A stretch of DNA of 64,000 bases from Brevinema_A sp051649605 (GCA_051649605.1 JBOFHK010000025.1:62001-126000), one strand, 5' to 3'; positions 25,253 to 34,019 are shown, numbered from the stretch's first letter. The notes: generated by a model not told the origin, from the sequence alone. Translations and numbers: made by a program.

Positions 25253-26317
25253 TTATAAAAATGATTTGAAGGGAACATCAGCATCTACAGAAAAGACATC
25301 GCTAAATCCTCGATAGTGCTGAAAAAACAATCTTCCTTTATCAGTCGGATAAGTAAACTTACCACCAACCTGCCAAATAAAAGGATGAAATTGATATTGA
25401 AGACGATCTTTTTTCATTTTCCATAACATAACAATTTCATTAGTGTCTGCTTGGAAATTAGACCAAATATCATAATGAATAGGAATCACAACACTTGTAT
25501 TAAGACTTTCTGCCATCCGAATAATATCTGAAGCTGTCATTTTATCTGTGATACCTCGTGGATTTTCCCCAAAAGCTCCTAAAGCAACATCAATTTTATG
25601 TTCGTTCCCATGTTTTGCAAAAAAATTAGAATAATGAGAATCTCCTGCATGATAAACATTGCCGCCACTCGTTTTGATGAGATAATTGACAGCCATCTCA
25701 TCCATTTCCAAAACTGCTTGTCCAGATAATAATGTATCTTCATCAGCAGTAACTAAACAAGTCCGATCAAACGCTTCCAAAGCATAAATTTCTATATCGT
25801 GAACTTTAATAAAATCTCCTGGTTTTAATACCACACAACGTTCTTCAGGAACACCCCACTGGATCCATAAATCAACGCAGGCTTTTGGTCCAATAAATTT
25901 CACCGCTTCATCGCAATTTTGCATCACCGCTGCAGCAAGATTGGGATCAATATGGTCAGAGTGAATATGGGTGGCAACAACGGCATTTAATTCTTTAATA
26001 GCAAAAGGGTCTAAAACAAAAGGCTGCGTACGTAAATTGGGTTGAACTTCCTGACAGCCTGACATCCGTTGCATTTGATGTCCTTGTTTCATTTTTCCGC
26101 TTCCATGCGATTTTTTACCCGTCCCACACCAAAAATCAATACAAATATTTGTTGATTGTTCTGATTTAATCCAAAGACCTGTACAACCTAACCACCACAA
26201 AGCGATCGTATTAGGCAGTACCTGTTCATGCTCTATTTCTTCATTAAGCCATGTTCCCCATTCTGGAAATGTACTCAAAATCCAAGATTCCCTAGTGATT
26301 TCATGAATTTTCGCCAT
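25253..26317 (-). CDS. ulaG: L-ascorbate-6-phosphate lactonase
   Basis: Metallo-beta-lactamase fold enzyme of 354 residues. The metal motif THIHSDHID is at about residues 116-124, followed by the YHAGDSHYS and IPIHYDIWSNF segments. The N-terminal RESWILSTFPEWGTWLNEEI is a UlaG signature. It opens the lactone ring of L-ascorbate 6-phosphate to 3-keto-L-gulonate 6-phosphate. In enteric bacteria ulaG is a separate unit; here it is inside the operon between ulaC and ulaA. Confidence 0.94.
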   Translation of the reverse strand: MAKIHEITRESWILSTFPEWGTWLNEEIEHEQVLPNTIALWWLGCTGLWIKSEQSTNICIDFWCGTGKKSHGSGKMKQGHQMQRMSGCQEVQPNLRTQPFVLDPFAIKELNAVVATHIHSDHIDPNLAAAVMQNCDEAVKFIGPKACVDLWIQWGVPEERCVVLKPGDFIKVHDIEIYALEAFDRTCLVTADEDTLLSGQAVLEMDEMAVNYLIKTSGGNVYHAGDSHYSNFFAKHGNEHKIDVALGAFGENPRGITDKMTASDIIRMAESLNTSVVIPIHYDIWSNFQADTNEIVMLWKMKKDRLQYQFHPFIWQVGGKFTYPTDKGRLFFQHYRGFSDVFSVDADVPFKSFL

Positions 26318-26332
26318 CGTGTACTCCCCACC

Positions 26333-26764
26333 CTATATAATAATTTCTAATAATTCTTCTGCCGTAGAAACATTTTGTAGTTTCTCAACGGTATCATCGT
26401 CTCCCAAAATCTCAGCAAGTTGCATCATAGATTCCAGATGAGAATCATTGTCCGTCGCAACAAGAGTAAATAATAAGGTTACAGGTACTTCCATCGCTGG
26501 AAATAATATTCCTTTTTCTAGTTTTAAAAAGCTCATCCCTGTATTAAGAGCTCCATATTCTGGACGTGTGTGGGGCATCGCTACCCCATCCACTAAGATG
26601 ATATAAGTTCCAAACTCTTTAATTTGGGTAATCATATGGCTAATATATTCTGGTTTCATATACCCTTGCTCTAATAAAGAATAAGCACCACACTCTATTG
26701 CTTCTTCCCAAGAACCACATTCTTTTTTAAATTGAATCCTATGCCCTAGCAGTTGTTTTAACAC
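26333..26764 (-). CDS. ulaC: PTS L-ascorbate EIIA (GTG start)
   Basis: EIIA of the mannitol/fructose type, 143 residues. GVAMPHTRPEYGA contains the phospho-histidine (about His65), and EYISHMITQIKEFGTYIIL precedes it, as in UlaC. It takes phosphate from HPr and gives it to UlaB. The start is taken as GTG at 26764, five bases after a GGAGG; a TTG four codons upstream overlaps that ribosome site and is unlikely. First gene of the minus-strand ula operon. Confidence 0.88.
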   Translation of the reverse strand: MLKQLLGHRIQFKKECGSWEEAIECGAYSLLEQGYMKPEYISHMITQIKEFGTYIILVDGVAMPHTRPEYGALNTGMSFLKLEKGILFPAMEVPVTLLFTLVATDNDSHLESMMQLAEILGDDDTVEKLQNVSTAEELLEIII

Positions 26765-26872
26765 CGTTACCTCCAATGTTTTTTACCTACCATCCCTCAT
26801 AGAGAAATCTTAGAGAAATAAATAATAAAATATCCTATACTTAAATAGTACATCTAAAATACTCTCTATTTT

Positions 26873-26900
26873 ATTATATCCTATTTTTCAAATTTTGCAA
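26873..26900 (-). promoter_or_regulatory. Sigma-70-type promoter of the ulaC-G-A-B-D-E operon
   Basis: Minus strand: TTGCAA at 26900-26895, 16-base spacer, TATAAT at 26878-26873. The -35 box lies inside the ATTTTGCAATAT motif, which suggests repression by occlusion. Confidence 0.6.
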
Positions 26901-26903
26901 TAT
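26892..26903. promoter_or_regulatory. Candidate UlaR-like operator, site 1
   Basis: ATTTTGCAATAT, near-palindromic, covering the -35 box of the ulaC promoter. A second, perfect copy lies 103 bases away on the ulaF side. Confidence 0.4.
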
Positions 26904-26994
26904 ATTTTTCATATTTTTAAAAAATAGATCCATAACACGAAAATAACAATATAGAAAACCTTATTTATAAAAGTAAGATTATATTATTTGAAAA

Positions 26995-27006
26995 ATATTG
27001 CAATAT
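26995..27006. promoter_or_regulatory. Candidate UlaR-like operator, site 2
   Basis: ATATTGCAATAT, a perfect 12-base palindrome, overlaps the -35 box of the predicted ulaF promoter. Confidence 0.42.
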
Positions 27007-27026
27007 GAAGAATTTTATTTTAAGAT
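26998..27026 (+). promoter_or_regulatory. Probable promoter of ulaF
   Basis: TTGCAA at 26998-27003, 17-base spacer, TAAGAT at 27021-27026. It would give a leader of about 15 bases before the ATG at 27048. Confidence 0.45.
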
Positions 27027-27047
27027 AAATAGGGATAAGGAGAAATT

Positions 27048-27740
27048 ATGTTAGAACAATTAAAAGAACGTGTTTTTCAGGCAAATCAACAATTAGTACA
27101 AAAAAATTTAGTAGTTCTTACCTGGGGTAATGCCAGTGCTTTTGATCCCGATTCGGGTTATGTAGTAATTAAACCTAGCGGTATCGCTTATCATCTGATG
27201 AGTCCAAAAGATATGGTCATCATAGATCTTGATGGTACGATTATCGAAGGGGAACTCAACCCTTCCTCAGATACTCAAAGTCATCTTGCTCTTTATAAGG
27301 CGTGGGAAGGAGTTTGTGGCATTGTGCATACCCATTCCTTACATGCGACTGCTTGGTCTCAATCAGGGCTTGATTTAACAATCCAAGGGACAACTCACGC
27401 CGATTATTTCTATGGGGATATTCCCAATATTCCTTACCTAAGTGCCGAAGCAACAAATCAAGCATATGAACATCATACAGGGGTTAGTATTGTCGCCGAA
27501 TTTACAAAACGTCGTATTGATCCTTTAAGCTTAAGTGCTTGCTTATTATCTGGGCATGGGCCTTTTACGTGGGCAGAAAATATCGAAAAAGCTGTCGAAA
27601 AAGCTGTCGTACTCGAATATATTGCACAAATGGGATTCCTTTGTGCTTCTTTAAATTCTCCTAGTAGATTACCTCAACATATTGTAGATAAACATTTTCT
27701 TAGAAAACATGGTGCTAATGCCTATTACGGTCAGAAATAA
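27048..27740 (+). CDS. ulaF: L-ribulose-5-phosphate 4-epimerase
   Basis: Class II aldolase-fold epimerase of 230 residues. TWGNASAFD, IKPSGIAYHLM, LNPSSDTQSHLALYKA, the metal-binding HTHSLHATAWSQ and the HGPFTWAE segment match UlaF/AraD. It makes D-xylulose 5-phosphate, which enters the pentose phosphate pathway. It is transcribed away from ulaC, with paired motifs between the two genes. AAGGAG precedes the ATG. Confidence 0.94.
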   Translation: MLEQLKERVFQANQQLVQKNLVVLTWGNASAFDPDSGYVVIKPSGIAYHLMSPKDMVIIDLDGTIIEGELNPSSDTQSHLALYKAWEGVCGIVHTHSLHATAWSQSGLDLTIQGTTHADYFYGDIPNIPYLSAEATNQAYEHHTGVSIVAEFTKRRIDPLSLSACLLSGHGPFTWAENIEKAVEKAVVLEYIAQMGFLCASLNSPSRLPQHIVDKHFLRKHGANAYYGQK

Positions 27741-27845
27741 TAAGTATTAATGTTATTGTGAATAATATATTTTTAAATTATAAATTATCTATTGGCATTA
27801 ATAAGAGAGAGAATTCTCTCAAACAAATATGATAAGATCACCATA

Positions 27846-27876
27846 AAAAAAGTCCCCAAAATTTAGGGACTTTTTT
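27846..27876. terminator. Bidirectional terminator between ulaF and surE
   Basis: AAAAAAGTCCC at 27846-27856 pairs with GGGACTTTTTT at 27866-27876 over a nine-base loop. A-run and T-run flank it on both strands. Confidence 0.85.
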
Positions 27877-27892
27877 ATTTTTGTTGAATATT

Positions 27893-28684
27893 TTACTCTT
27901 CTACAGACAGTTCTGTTAAAAATTCTAGCTGCGACTGCAGAATCTCATCGTACATCACACCTTTATGAAGGGCAGTAACCACAATATAGCCATCTTCCAA
28001 ACAATATACATCGGTACCTTCTTGAGAATTAGCATGTTTCGCCACAGTATCGATACGAACGTAATCTTTATCATCCTGAGAAGAATGATACAACTCCGTT
28101 TTATAGTTATGTATTCCTAAAGTTGTTAATTTGATTCCTTTGGCAGGCATAATTGAAGGAAAATTAATATTGATAATCGAACCTTTATAGTGGAGCAACT
28201 CACGAGGCATACAATCAACAATCCTCCGCGTCATTTTTGCCGCATAAGCAAATAATGCTGCTTCATTCTGGGTTGAAATTTGCCCCTGTTCATCAAAAAG
28301 ATCCAGTGATAAAGCAATAGCCATAACTCCATGAAAACTTGCCTCACGGGCAGCACCTACGGTACCAGAATAAAAAATATCATGACCAGCATTCTCTCCA
28401 TAATTGATTCCTGAAAGAATCAAATCAAAAGAAGTGGTAAAAAGACCCTGTAAGGCAGCTCGTGCACAATCGGCAGGTGTTCCATCAAGTGCAAATCCTT
28501 TAATACCATCCGTCATTTTTTTAACTTCTAAATGATCCGAAAAATTAATCGCATGGCTGAAAGCACTTTTATGATTAAGAGGAGCACACATATAAGAATC
28601 ATAAAAATCTCGAAACTCTTTATATAAAGTTTGGATACCTATTGCGTCATATCCATCGTCATTAGTAAATAATATTTTCATCAT
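27893..28684 (-). CDS. surE: 5'/3'-nucleotidase SurE
   Basis: Survival protein E of 263 residues. ILFTNDDGYDAIGI carries the metal-binding Asp pair, followed by LDGTPADCARAAL, LSGINYGENAGHDIFYSGTVGAAREA. It dephosphorylates nucleoside monophosphates and related compounds in the cytoplasm. Two ATGs lie in a row at the start; the second, at 28681, has the better spacing to AGGAAG. It follows the CBS-domain gene by five bases. Confidence 0.94.
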   Translation of the reverse strand: MMKILFTNDDGYDAIGIQTLYKEFRDFYDSYMCAPLNHKSAFSHAINFSDHLEVKKMTDGIKGFALDGTPADCARAALQGLFTTSFDLILSGINYGENAGHDIFYSGTVGAAREASFHGVMAIALSLDLFDEQGQISTQNEAALFAYAAKMTRRIVDCMPRELLHYKGSIININFPSIMPAKGIKLTTLGIHNYKTELYHSSQDDKDYVRIDTVAKHANSQEGTDVYCLEDGYIVVTALHKGVMYDEILQSQLEFLTELSVEE

Positions 28685-28689
28685 TCTTC

Positions 28690-29382
28690 CTATTTTGTAA
28701 ATTTAACCGTTAGCTCCAATAATTTTGCCCCTTCGGTACGAGAAATTGTAATTATCATCCCATAATCCTGTAACTCTTCTCCAAACTGAGGCACGTAGGT
28801 AAATTTTTCGATAACATAACCTCCGATGCTATCACAATTTTCACAGGATAAATCCATAGAAAACTTTTTATTAAATTCTTCTAAAAGAAGGCGAGGATCA
28901 ATAATAAATTGTCCATCCTGTTCAATAATCTGTTCTTTTAAATTTTCATCATTTTCTTCACTATTCCAAAACACATCGAGAATATCAGTTTTTGTAACAA
29001 TACCTCGAACTGCTCCATGCTCATCCACAACAACTGCAAAAGAGTATTGTTTTTTTTTAAATTCTTCTAATAATTCTAATAAAATTTTATTTTCGGAAAT
29101 AAACATCGGATAATGGAGAATAGCATTAAGATCAAATTCTTGAGAATCACATGTTAATAGATCATGAATATATAAAATACCAAGAATATTGTCTACCCCA
29201 TCTTTATAAACAGGATAACAAGCATGAGGGTTTTGGGTAATAATATTAACAATATTATCGTACGTATCTTCGATATTAATTAATTGGATCATCGAGATAG
29301 GGGTAAGTATATCTTCCGCTTCGTATTCTGATAAGAATTGTTTTAAAAGATCTGAGCGTTTCCTATAACTATCACTGTCCAT
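28690..29382 (-). CDS. CorC/TlyC-like CBS-domain protein
   Basis: Protein of 230 residues with two CBS domains (EDILTPISMIQLINIEDTYD at about 23-42, second at about 85-140 with VVDEHGAVRGIVTKTDIL) and a C-terminal CorC_HlyC domain of about 80 residues (CDSIGGYVIEKFTYVPQFGE). It lacks the DUF21 membrane domain of larger HlyC/CorC proteins, like CorC itself, which is linked to magnesium and cobalt efflux. Function is inferred from family only. It sits between dnaN and surE. Confidence 0.83.
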   Translation of the reverse strand: MDSDSYRKRSDLLKQFLSEYEAEDILTPISMIQLINIEDTYDNIVNIITQNPHACYPVYKDGVDNILGILYIHDLLTCDSQEFDLNAILHYPMFISENKILLELLEEFKKKQYSFAVVVDEHGAVRGIVTKTDILDVFWNSEENDENLKEQIIEQDGQFIIDPRLLLEEFNKKFSMDLSCENCDSIGGYVIEKFTYVPQFGEELQDYGMIITISRTEGAKLLELTVKFTK

Positions 29383-29394
29383 AAATAGTTTTCC

Positions 29395-30522
29395 TTAATT
29401 TGTTTTCATTGGCATGGTGATATACTCATAATCATTTTCACCAGCAGGTTTTAATAAAATAGGGCTTCCTGAAGAATTTACAGAAATCAGGACTTTTTTC
29501 CCTTGAATAATTCTTAAAAATTCGGTAAGAGCCTTATGATTTACAGCAATTGATGCCACTTCTTGAGAACCAGATAATTCTTCTACTACTACCGAATCGC
29601 TACTATTACCCTGTACGGTAACCCCAGAAACAAGCAAATGCATACCTTCTACATCAAGCTTAACTTTACCAGATTCGTTATCTGCCATAATCGATACAAG
29701 CTGTAAACAAGAAATCAAACTACTCGCATCAACAGTAATCGTAGAGGTAGTTTGTGCAGGGATGACATCACGATAGTTGGGAAATTTACCTTCTACTAAA
29801 TTGGTAAAGACATAAGTATTATCAATTTTAAAATAAGCTTGGCCACTAGAAACGGCAAATAACACTTCTCCTTGAGTTAAAGAATCACTAATCGTTTTCA
29901 TAATCCGCTGAGGAACAATGATATCAGTAACTACTTCACCAATTTTTTCCTCAAAAGATTTGGAAATCACCGCCAATCGTTTACCATCTGTGGTTACAAA
30001 AGATAGCATTCCTACAGAACTTTCCGTAATAAAAGTCCCAGTAAATGCAACCTGTGCCTGATCATGAGAAACAGCAAATTCTGTTGCCGTAATTAATTCT
30101 CGTAAAACACTTTGATTGATTTTGATATAGCTACTCCAATCAAATTCTTTAAAGGTTGGATAAGTATCTGCTAAAACTCCATTTAAACGAAATATTGGGG
30201 ATTGCTTTCCTTCGGGTTGGATGATTACTTCCAATTCTCCTTCTTTTTGTTCCAAACAAATAACTTCTCCAGGAATGTTACGAATAATTTCTAAGAGTTT
30301 TTTGGATAATAAACTAATCTTACCAGCTTGTACAACATTTGCTGTTGCTTCAATCTTAACCCCATGGTCTCCATTATAACTTTGAATAATCACTTGTCCG
30401 TCATTATGGACTTCTAAATAAATATTTAATAAAATACTTAAAGGTGTTCTTGGATTAATAATTGAGTCAGAAATCATCAAGGCTTTCAAAAACTCATCTT
30501 TGTTAATAGTAAACTTCATCAT
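29395..30522 (-). CDS. dnaN: DNA polymerase III beta sliding clamp
   Basis: Sliding clamp of 375 residues, three clamp domains. MKFTINKDEFLKALMISDSI at the start, TDGKRLAVIS in the middle and the C-terminal tail ending YITMPMKTN are typical. The frame is open 20 codons further upstream, but GGAG lies directly before the tandem ATGs at 30522 and 30519, and the extra residues do not look like DnaN. Unusually dnaA and recF are not next to it; instead it leads a unit with the CBS-domain gene and surE. Confidence 0.95.
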   Translation of the reverse strand: MMKFTINKDEFLKALMISDSIINPRTPLSILLNIYLEVHNDGQVIIQSYNGDHGVKIEATANVVQAGKISLLSKKLLEIIRNIPGEVICLEQKEGELEVIIQPEGKQSPIFRLNGVLADTYPTFKEFDWSSYIKINQSVLRELITATEFAVSHDQAQVAFTGTFITESSVGMLSFVTTDGKRLAVISKSFEEKIGEVVTDIIVPQRIMKTISDSLTQGEVLFAVSSGQAYFKIDNTYVFTNLVEGKFPNYRDVIPAQTTSTITVDASSLISCLQLVSIMADNESGKVKLDVEGMHLLVSGVTVQGNSSDSVVVEELSGSQEVASIAVNHKALTEFLRIIQGKKVLISVNSSGSPILLKPAGENDYEYITMPMKTN

Positions 30523-30553
30523 ACATCTCCAGTGATATAATTCAACATAATAA

Positions 30554-30582
30554 ATGATACATTCTTTTTCGTAAAATTGCAA
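30554..30582 (-). promoter_or_regulatory. Sigma-70-type promoter of the dnaN unit
   Basis: Minus strand: TTGCAA at 30582-30577, 17-base spacer, TATCAT at 30559-30554. No DnaA-box cluster was noticed around it. Confidence 0.55.
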
Positions 30583-30689
30583 GCCTTTAAAGGATTTTTT
30601 ACAAATTTTTGTTACTATTTTTCTAGCAATACCGATTAATTAAGAATATTAAAAAAATCTTACAGAAAATAAAATTCGGAGAAATTAGA

Positions 30690-31271
30690 ATGACAGAAAA
30701 AGAAAAAATGATTCAAGGACAACTTTATAATTCTGGTGATCCAGAATTAGTGAGCGATCGATTTAAAGCCCAAACACTCTGCTGGAAATATAACCAACTC
30801 AGCCCATCCGAACAAGGACAAAAAGATAAACTTATCAAACAGCTTTTTGGTAGTATTAAAACTACTTTCTATATCGAACCAAATTTTCGATGTGATTATG
30901 GATATAATATTTCTATAGGGGAAAATTTTTATATGAATTATGACTGCGTCTTTTTAGATATTTGCCCTATTACTATTGGAGATAATTGTATGATCGCCCC
31001 AGGTGTCCATATTTATACAGCAACACATCCTGTAGAATACCAACAAAGAAATAGTAAAACAAATACACAAGGCGAATCTATATGTATCGAATTTGGAAAA
31101 CCGATTACCATAGGGCACAATGTTTGGATTGGGGGACGTGCTGTAATTTTACCAGGTGTTTCTATAGGAGATGGTGCAGTTATCGCTTCTGGATCAATAG
31201 TAAATAATTCCGTCCCCTCAAACACTATCTACGGCGGTAACCCTGCTCGATTCCTCAAAAATATTATTTAA
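30690..31271 (+). CDS. Maltose/galactoside O-acetyltransferase family
   Basis: Left-handed beta-helix acetyltransferase of 193 residues. The N-terminal helical cap (EKEKMIQGQLYNSGDPELV) is the Maa/LacA domain; the hexapeptide repeats follow, with FRCDYGYNISIGENF, the active-site region ATHPVEYQQRN, and IGHNVWIGGRAVILPGVSIG. It acetylates the 6-hydroxyl of sugars with acetyl-CoA. It stands alone, ended by a hairpin with seven Ts. Confidence 0.88.
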   Translation: MTEKEKMIQGQLYNSGDPELVSDRFKAQTLCWKYNQLSPSEQGQKDKLIKQLFGSIKTTFYIEPNFRCDYGYNISIGENFYMNYDCVFLDICPITIGDNCMIAPGVHIYTATHPVEYQQRNSKTNTQGESICIEFGKPITIGHNVWIGGRAVILPGVSIGDGAVIASGSIVNNSVPSNTIYGGNPARFLKNII

Positions 31272-31303
31272 TAAATTTTATTAACAAAGATTAACGAAAT
31301 TTC

Positions 31304-31340
31304 AGTACTAACACCATGTGATGTTATTAGTACTTTTTTT
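31304..31340 (+). terminator. Intrinsic terminator of the acetyltransferase gene
   Basis: AGTACTAA at 31304-31311 pairs with TTAGTACT at 31327-31334, with a run of seven Ts ending at 31340. The putative start of the nuclease remnant lies inside this hairpin. Confidence 0.65.
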
Positions 31341-31996
31341 ATTCCCCTTTTTTCTTTCTGATAAAATTCTTCAAGAAATAATTACTATCCCTCGCTATAG
31401 TATTGTCTATATTTTTACCAACCAACACCAGATTAACGAAGTATTTTTTGACCACCAAAAAATACCCTATCAAACAAACCACCTTTCTAATAACTCTATT
31501 CTACGTAATACCAATACTACCAAAATTGTGTTAATACCCTACCCTCAATATTATACGACTAATAGATACGCTTCCAAGAGGTACCAATAAAGGTTGGGCA
31601 AGACCTTCGGTTTCCAAATATCGTCTTTATACCCTTCAAATACGATATTTATCTAATCCCATGTTTCCTTTTCAAACCAATAAAAATGGTACAGCACCCA
31701 GTGGTCTGTGGTACAATCACTTTACCGCCTCTTATATAACCAATCCCAAAGATCTTCAAGTAGATCATATTGTTCCCTTCAAAGAAGCTTTTCGCTCTCA
31801 AAACCATCTTTGGACAAAAAAAGAAATCTATAGCTTTTATAATTCTACTCTACTCTCCGCACTCTTACCTACATACAAAGATGAAAATCAACGCAAAAGC
31901 GATTCCAAAGAATATCTTCCACCAAATCCTCTATTTCAGAAGATTTATCAAGATATGTGGCACTATACCAAAAAACATTATCAACTAAACGATTAA
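31321..31996 (+). pseudogene. Frameshifted HNH endonuclease (secreted HNH/DUF1524-type) remnant
   Basis: The first frame (from an ATG at 31321 to a stop at 31590) begins like a signal peptide (LLVLFLFPFFLS) but has no ribosome site and begins inside a terminator. The second frame is open from 31535 to 31996 and encodes a recognisable HNH domain: RGTNKGWARPSVSKY, GLWYNHFTASYITNP, LQVDHIVPFKEAFRS and a C-terminal ENQRKSDSKEYLPPN. These resemble secreted HNH nucleases, whose catalytic His is in DHIVP. The two frames overlap at 31535-31590, so a single-base shift in that stretch would join them. The catalytic part looks intact while the leader is broken. Confidence 0.68.
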
Positions 31997-32098
31997 TTAA
32001 TCCCTATCAAAAATCCAACTGTTTTTTAGAATCAAATAATAATATAAAGAATTTATTAAGATTCAATTGTAAATCCCCTAGATTTCATTACCAAGATA

Positions 32099-32127
32099 TT
32101 GCAAAAATTCTCTATTTAAACTATAAT
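32099..32127 (+). promoter_or_regulatory. Sigma-70-type promoter of the EIICB-EIIB-nanE unit
   Basis: TTGCAA at 32099-32104, 17-base spacer, TATAAT at 32122-32127. The ATG at 32151 follows a GGAGGG site. Nothing else was seen at 31997-32098. Confidence 0.65.
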
Positions 32128-32150
32128 CTATAGGCATTCTCGGAGGGTTT

Positions 32151-33644
32151 ATGTTTAAATATTTTCAAAAAATTGGAAAATCCTTAATGCTTCCTATCGC
32201 TGTGCTCCCAGCAGCAGGGTTATTATTAGGGATTGGGGGAGCATTATCCAATCCTAATACCATCCAAGCATATCCATTTTTAGATATTACTTGGATTCAA
32301 AGTATCCTACAAGTTATGGCTGCTTCTGGAGAAATTATTTTTGTTAACCTCGCCTTACTAATCTGTATTGGTATCACAATCGGTCTTAGTCATTCAGATA
32401 AAGGTACCGCTGCCTTAAGTGCTGTTGTGGGATTCTTGGTAATGAATGCAGCCATCAAAAGCCTCCTCCATATCAGTAGGACTGAAGGATCAATCGACAC
32501 AGGAGTCGTTGGAGCCTTGGCTATGGGCTTTGTGATCTCCTATCTTCATAATAAATACCACGATATTCAATTACCAGAGGTATTAGGGTTTTTTGGGGGT
32601 TCTCGATTTATTCCTATTATTTCTTCTTTTAGCGGAATCCTCATCGGTTTTTTATTTTTTCTTATATGGCCAGAATTTCAAAAAGGATTAATCACTGCAG
32701 GTAATTCTATTGCCAGTCTTGGATCTTTTGGGACATTTTTATATGGATTTCTTTTGAGGCTCACAGGGGCAATTGGTCTTCATCATATGATTTATCCTCT
32801 CTTTTGGCTTACAGAACTCGGTGGAGTTGAACAAGTAGCAGGGCAAACGATCGTTGGAGCTCAAAATATTTTCTTTGCTCAATTAGCCAATCCTACCCAT
32901 ACAGGATTATTTACAGAAGGGACTCGATTTTTTGCTGGGCGTTTTGTAACAATGATGTTTGGTCTTCCTGGAGCTTGTTTGGCAATGTATCTCTCCGTTC
33001 CTATAGAAAAACGAAAATTAGTCGGGGGGCTTTTCCTCAGTGCTGCCATAACTTCTTTTATTACAGGGATCACCGAACCAATTGAATTTATGTTTCTATT
33101 TGTTGCTCCTTATTTATACGTTCTTCATGCTTTTTTGGATGGTCTATCTTTTTGGATCGCCGATCTCTTGAATATTTCTATAGGTAATACTTTTTCTGGT
33201 GGATTTATTGATTTTACACTCTTTGGGATTCTTCAAGGTAATGAATCCACCAACTGGATATATGTACCAATTATTGGTGTTTGTTGGTTTTTTCTTTATT
33301 TCTTTAGTTTTAAATTTCTGATTAGCCTATTTAATATCCCCACCCCTGGTAGGGAAGAAGACGGCGAAGATATTCATATCCTTAGTAAGGATTCCTTACA
33401 ACAAACCGCAGTAACAATCTTAAATGCTCTTGGCGGTAAAGACAATATCGAAGATATTGATGCTTGTATTACGAGACTTCGTATCGCCGTAAAAGATATC
33501 CATAAGGTCGACCAAGTCGCTCTCAAAAAAACTGGAGCTAGTGCCGTATTAGAAATGCAGGGGGGTATCCAAGCAATTTTTGGTGCCATGGCAGACCCTC
33601 TCAAACAACGGATCAATAAGCTACTTGAGCGAGAGGATCAATAA
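32151..33644 (+). CDS. PTS EIICB, glucose/N-acetylglucosamine family
   Basis: Fusion of 497 residues: EIIC membrane domain (about 1-385, with MLPIAVLPAAGLLLGIGGAL and the conserved GITEPIEFMFLF) and a C-terminal EIIB domain (about 410-490). ALGGKDNIEDIDACITRLR carries the phospho-cysteine, about Cys439. The family imports glucose, GlcNAc or related amino sugars. A free EIIB and nanE follow, so the substrate may be an amino sugar such as GlcNAc or ManNAc. No EIIA is encoded here. Confidence 0.9.
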   Translation: MFKYFQKIGKSLMLPIAVLPAAGLLLGIGGALSNPNTIQAYPFLDITWIQSILQVMAASGEIIFVNLALLICIGITIGLSHSDKGTAALSAVVGFLVMNAAIKSLLHISRTEGSIDTGVVGALAMGFVISYLHNKYHDIQLPEVLGFFGGSRFIPIISSFSGILIGFLFFLIWPEFQKGLITAGNSIASLGSFGTFLYGFLLRLTGAIGLHHMIYPLFWLTELGGVEQVAGQTIVGAQNIFFAQLANPTHTGLFTEGTRFFAGRFVTMMFGLPGACLAMYLSVPIEKRKLVGGLFLSAAITSFITGITEPIEFMFLFVAPYLYVLHAFLDGLSFWIADLLNISIGNTFSGGFIDFTLFGILQGNESTNWIYVPIIGVCWFFLYFFSFKFLISLFNIPTPGREEDGEDIHILSKDSLQQTAVTILNALGGKDNIEDIDACITRLRIAVKDIHKVDQVALKKTGASAVLEMQGGIQAIFGAMADPLKQRINKLLEREDQ

Positions 33645-33693
33645 GAAAAAAAATCACACAGATATTTTAAAGAATAGACATAAGGAGTTTTTT

Positions 33694-34017
33694 ATGAATC
33701 AATCGTTTTTTCAAAAAATCGGATCATTTTTTCAAAATTGCTGTAAGAAAAAATCACATTCTTATACTTGTACTACAAAAACAGATACCGTAGATTTACT
33801 AGAAGCTCTCGGTGGTAAAGAGAATATCAAACATCTTGATGCTTGTATTACACGACTTCGACTAGAATTAAACAATCCTTCTAAGATTTGCAAAACTGAG
33901 TTGAAAAAACATTCTGTTGCAGTAATCGAAGTGCAGAATGGTGTTCAACTTGTTTTAGGAACCAAAACGCAGCTTATAAAAGAAGAAATGGAACAATTAT
34001 TAAATTATAGGAGCTAA
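33694..34017 (+). CDS. Stand-alone PTS EIIB domain, glucose type
   Basis: Protein of 107 residues. Residues about 33-105 are an EIIB domain (ALGGKENIKHLDACITRLRL, phospho-Cys in ACITRLR) closely resembling that of the EIICB encoded just before. The first residues (FFQKIGSFFQ) recall the start of that EIICB (YFQKIGKSL), as if a duplicated EIICB had lost its membrane domain. Between them lies a Cys/Lys-rich linker. The frame is open upstream inside the EIICB gene, but AAGGAG marks the ATG at 33694. It overlaps nanE slightly. Confidence 0.85.
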   Translation: MNQSFFQKIGSFFQNCCKKKSHSYTCTTKTDTVDLLEALGGKENIKHLDACITRLRLELNNPSKICKTELKKHSVAVIEVQNGVQLVLGTKTQLIKEEMEQLLNYRS

Positions 34018-34019
34018 TG

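Noticed and set aside
31535..31590. Programmed frameshift joining the two HNH frames
   Set aside because: No slippery heptamer or downstream structure was found in the overlap; decay or a sequencing error is simpler.
31661..31996. Separate small gene starting at 31661
   Set aside because: The same frame continues upstream to 31535 with family-like sequence, and the ATG has no ribosome site, so it is the end of the broken HNH gene.
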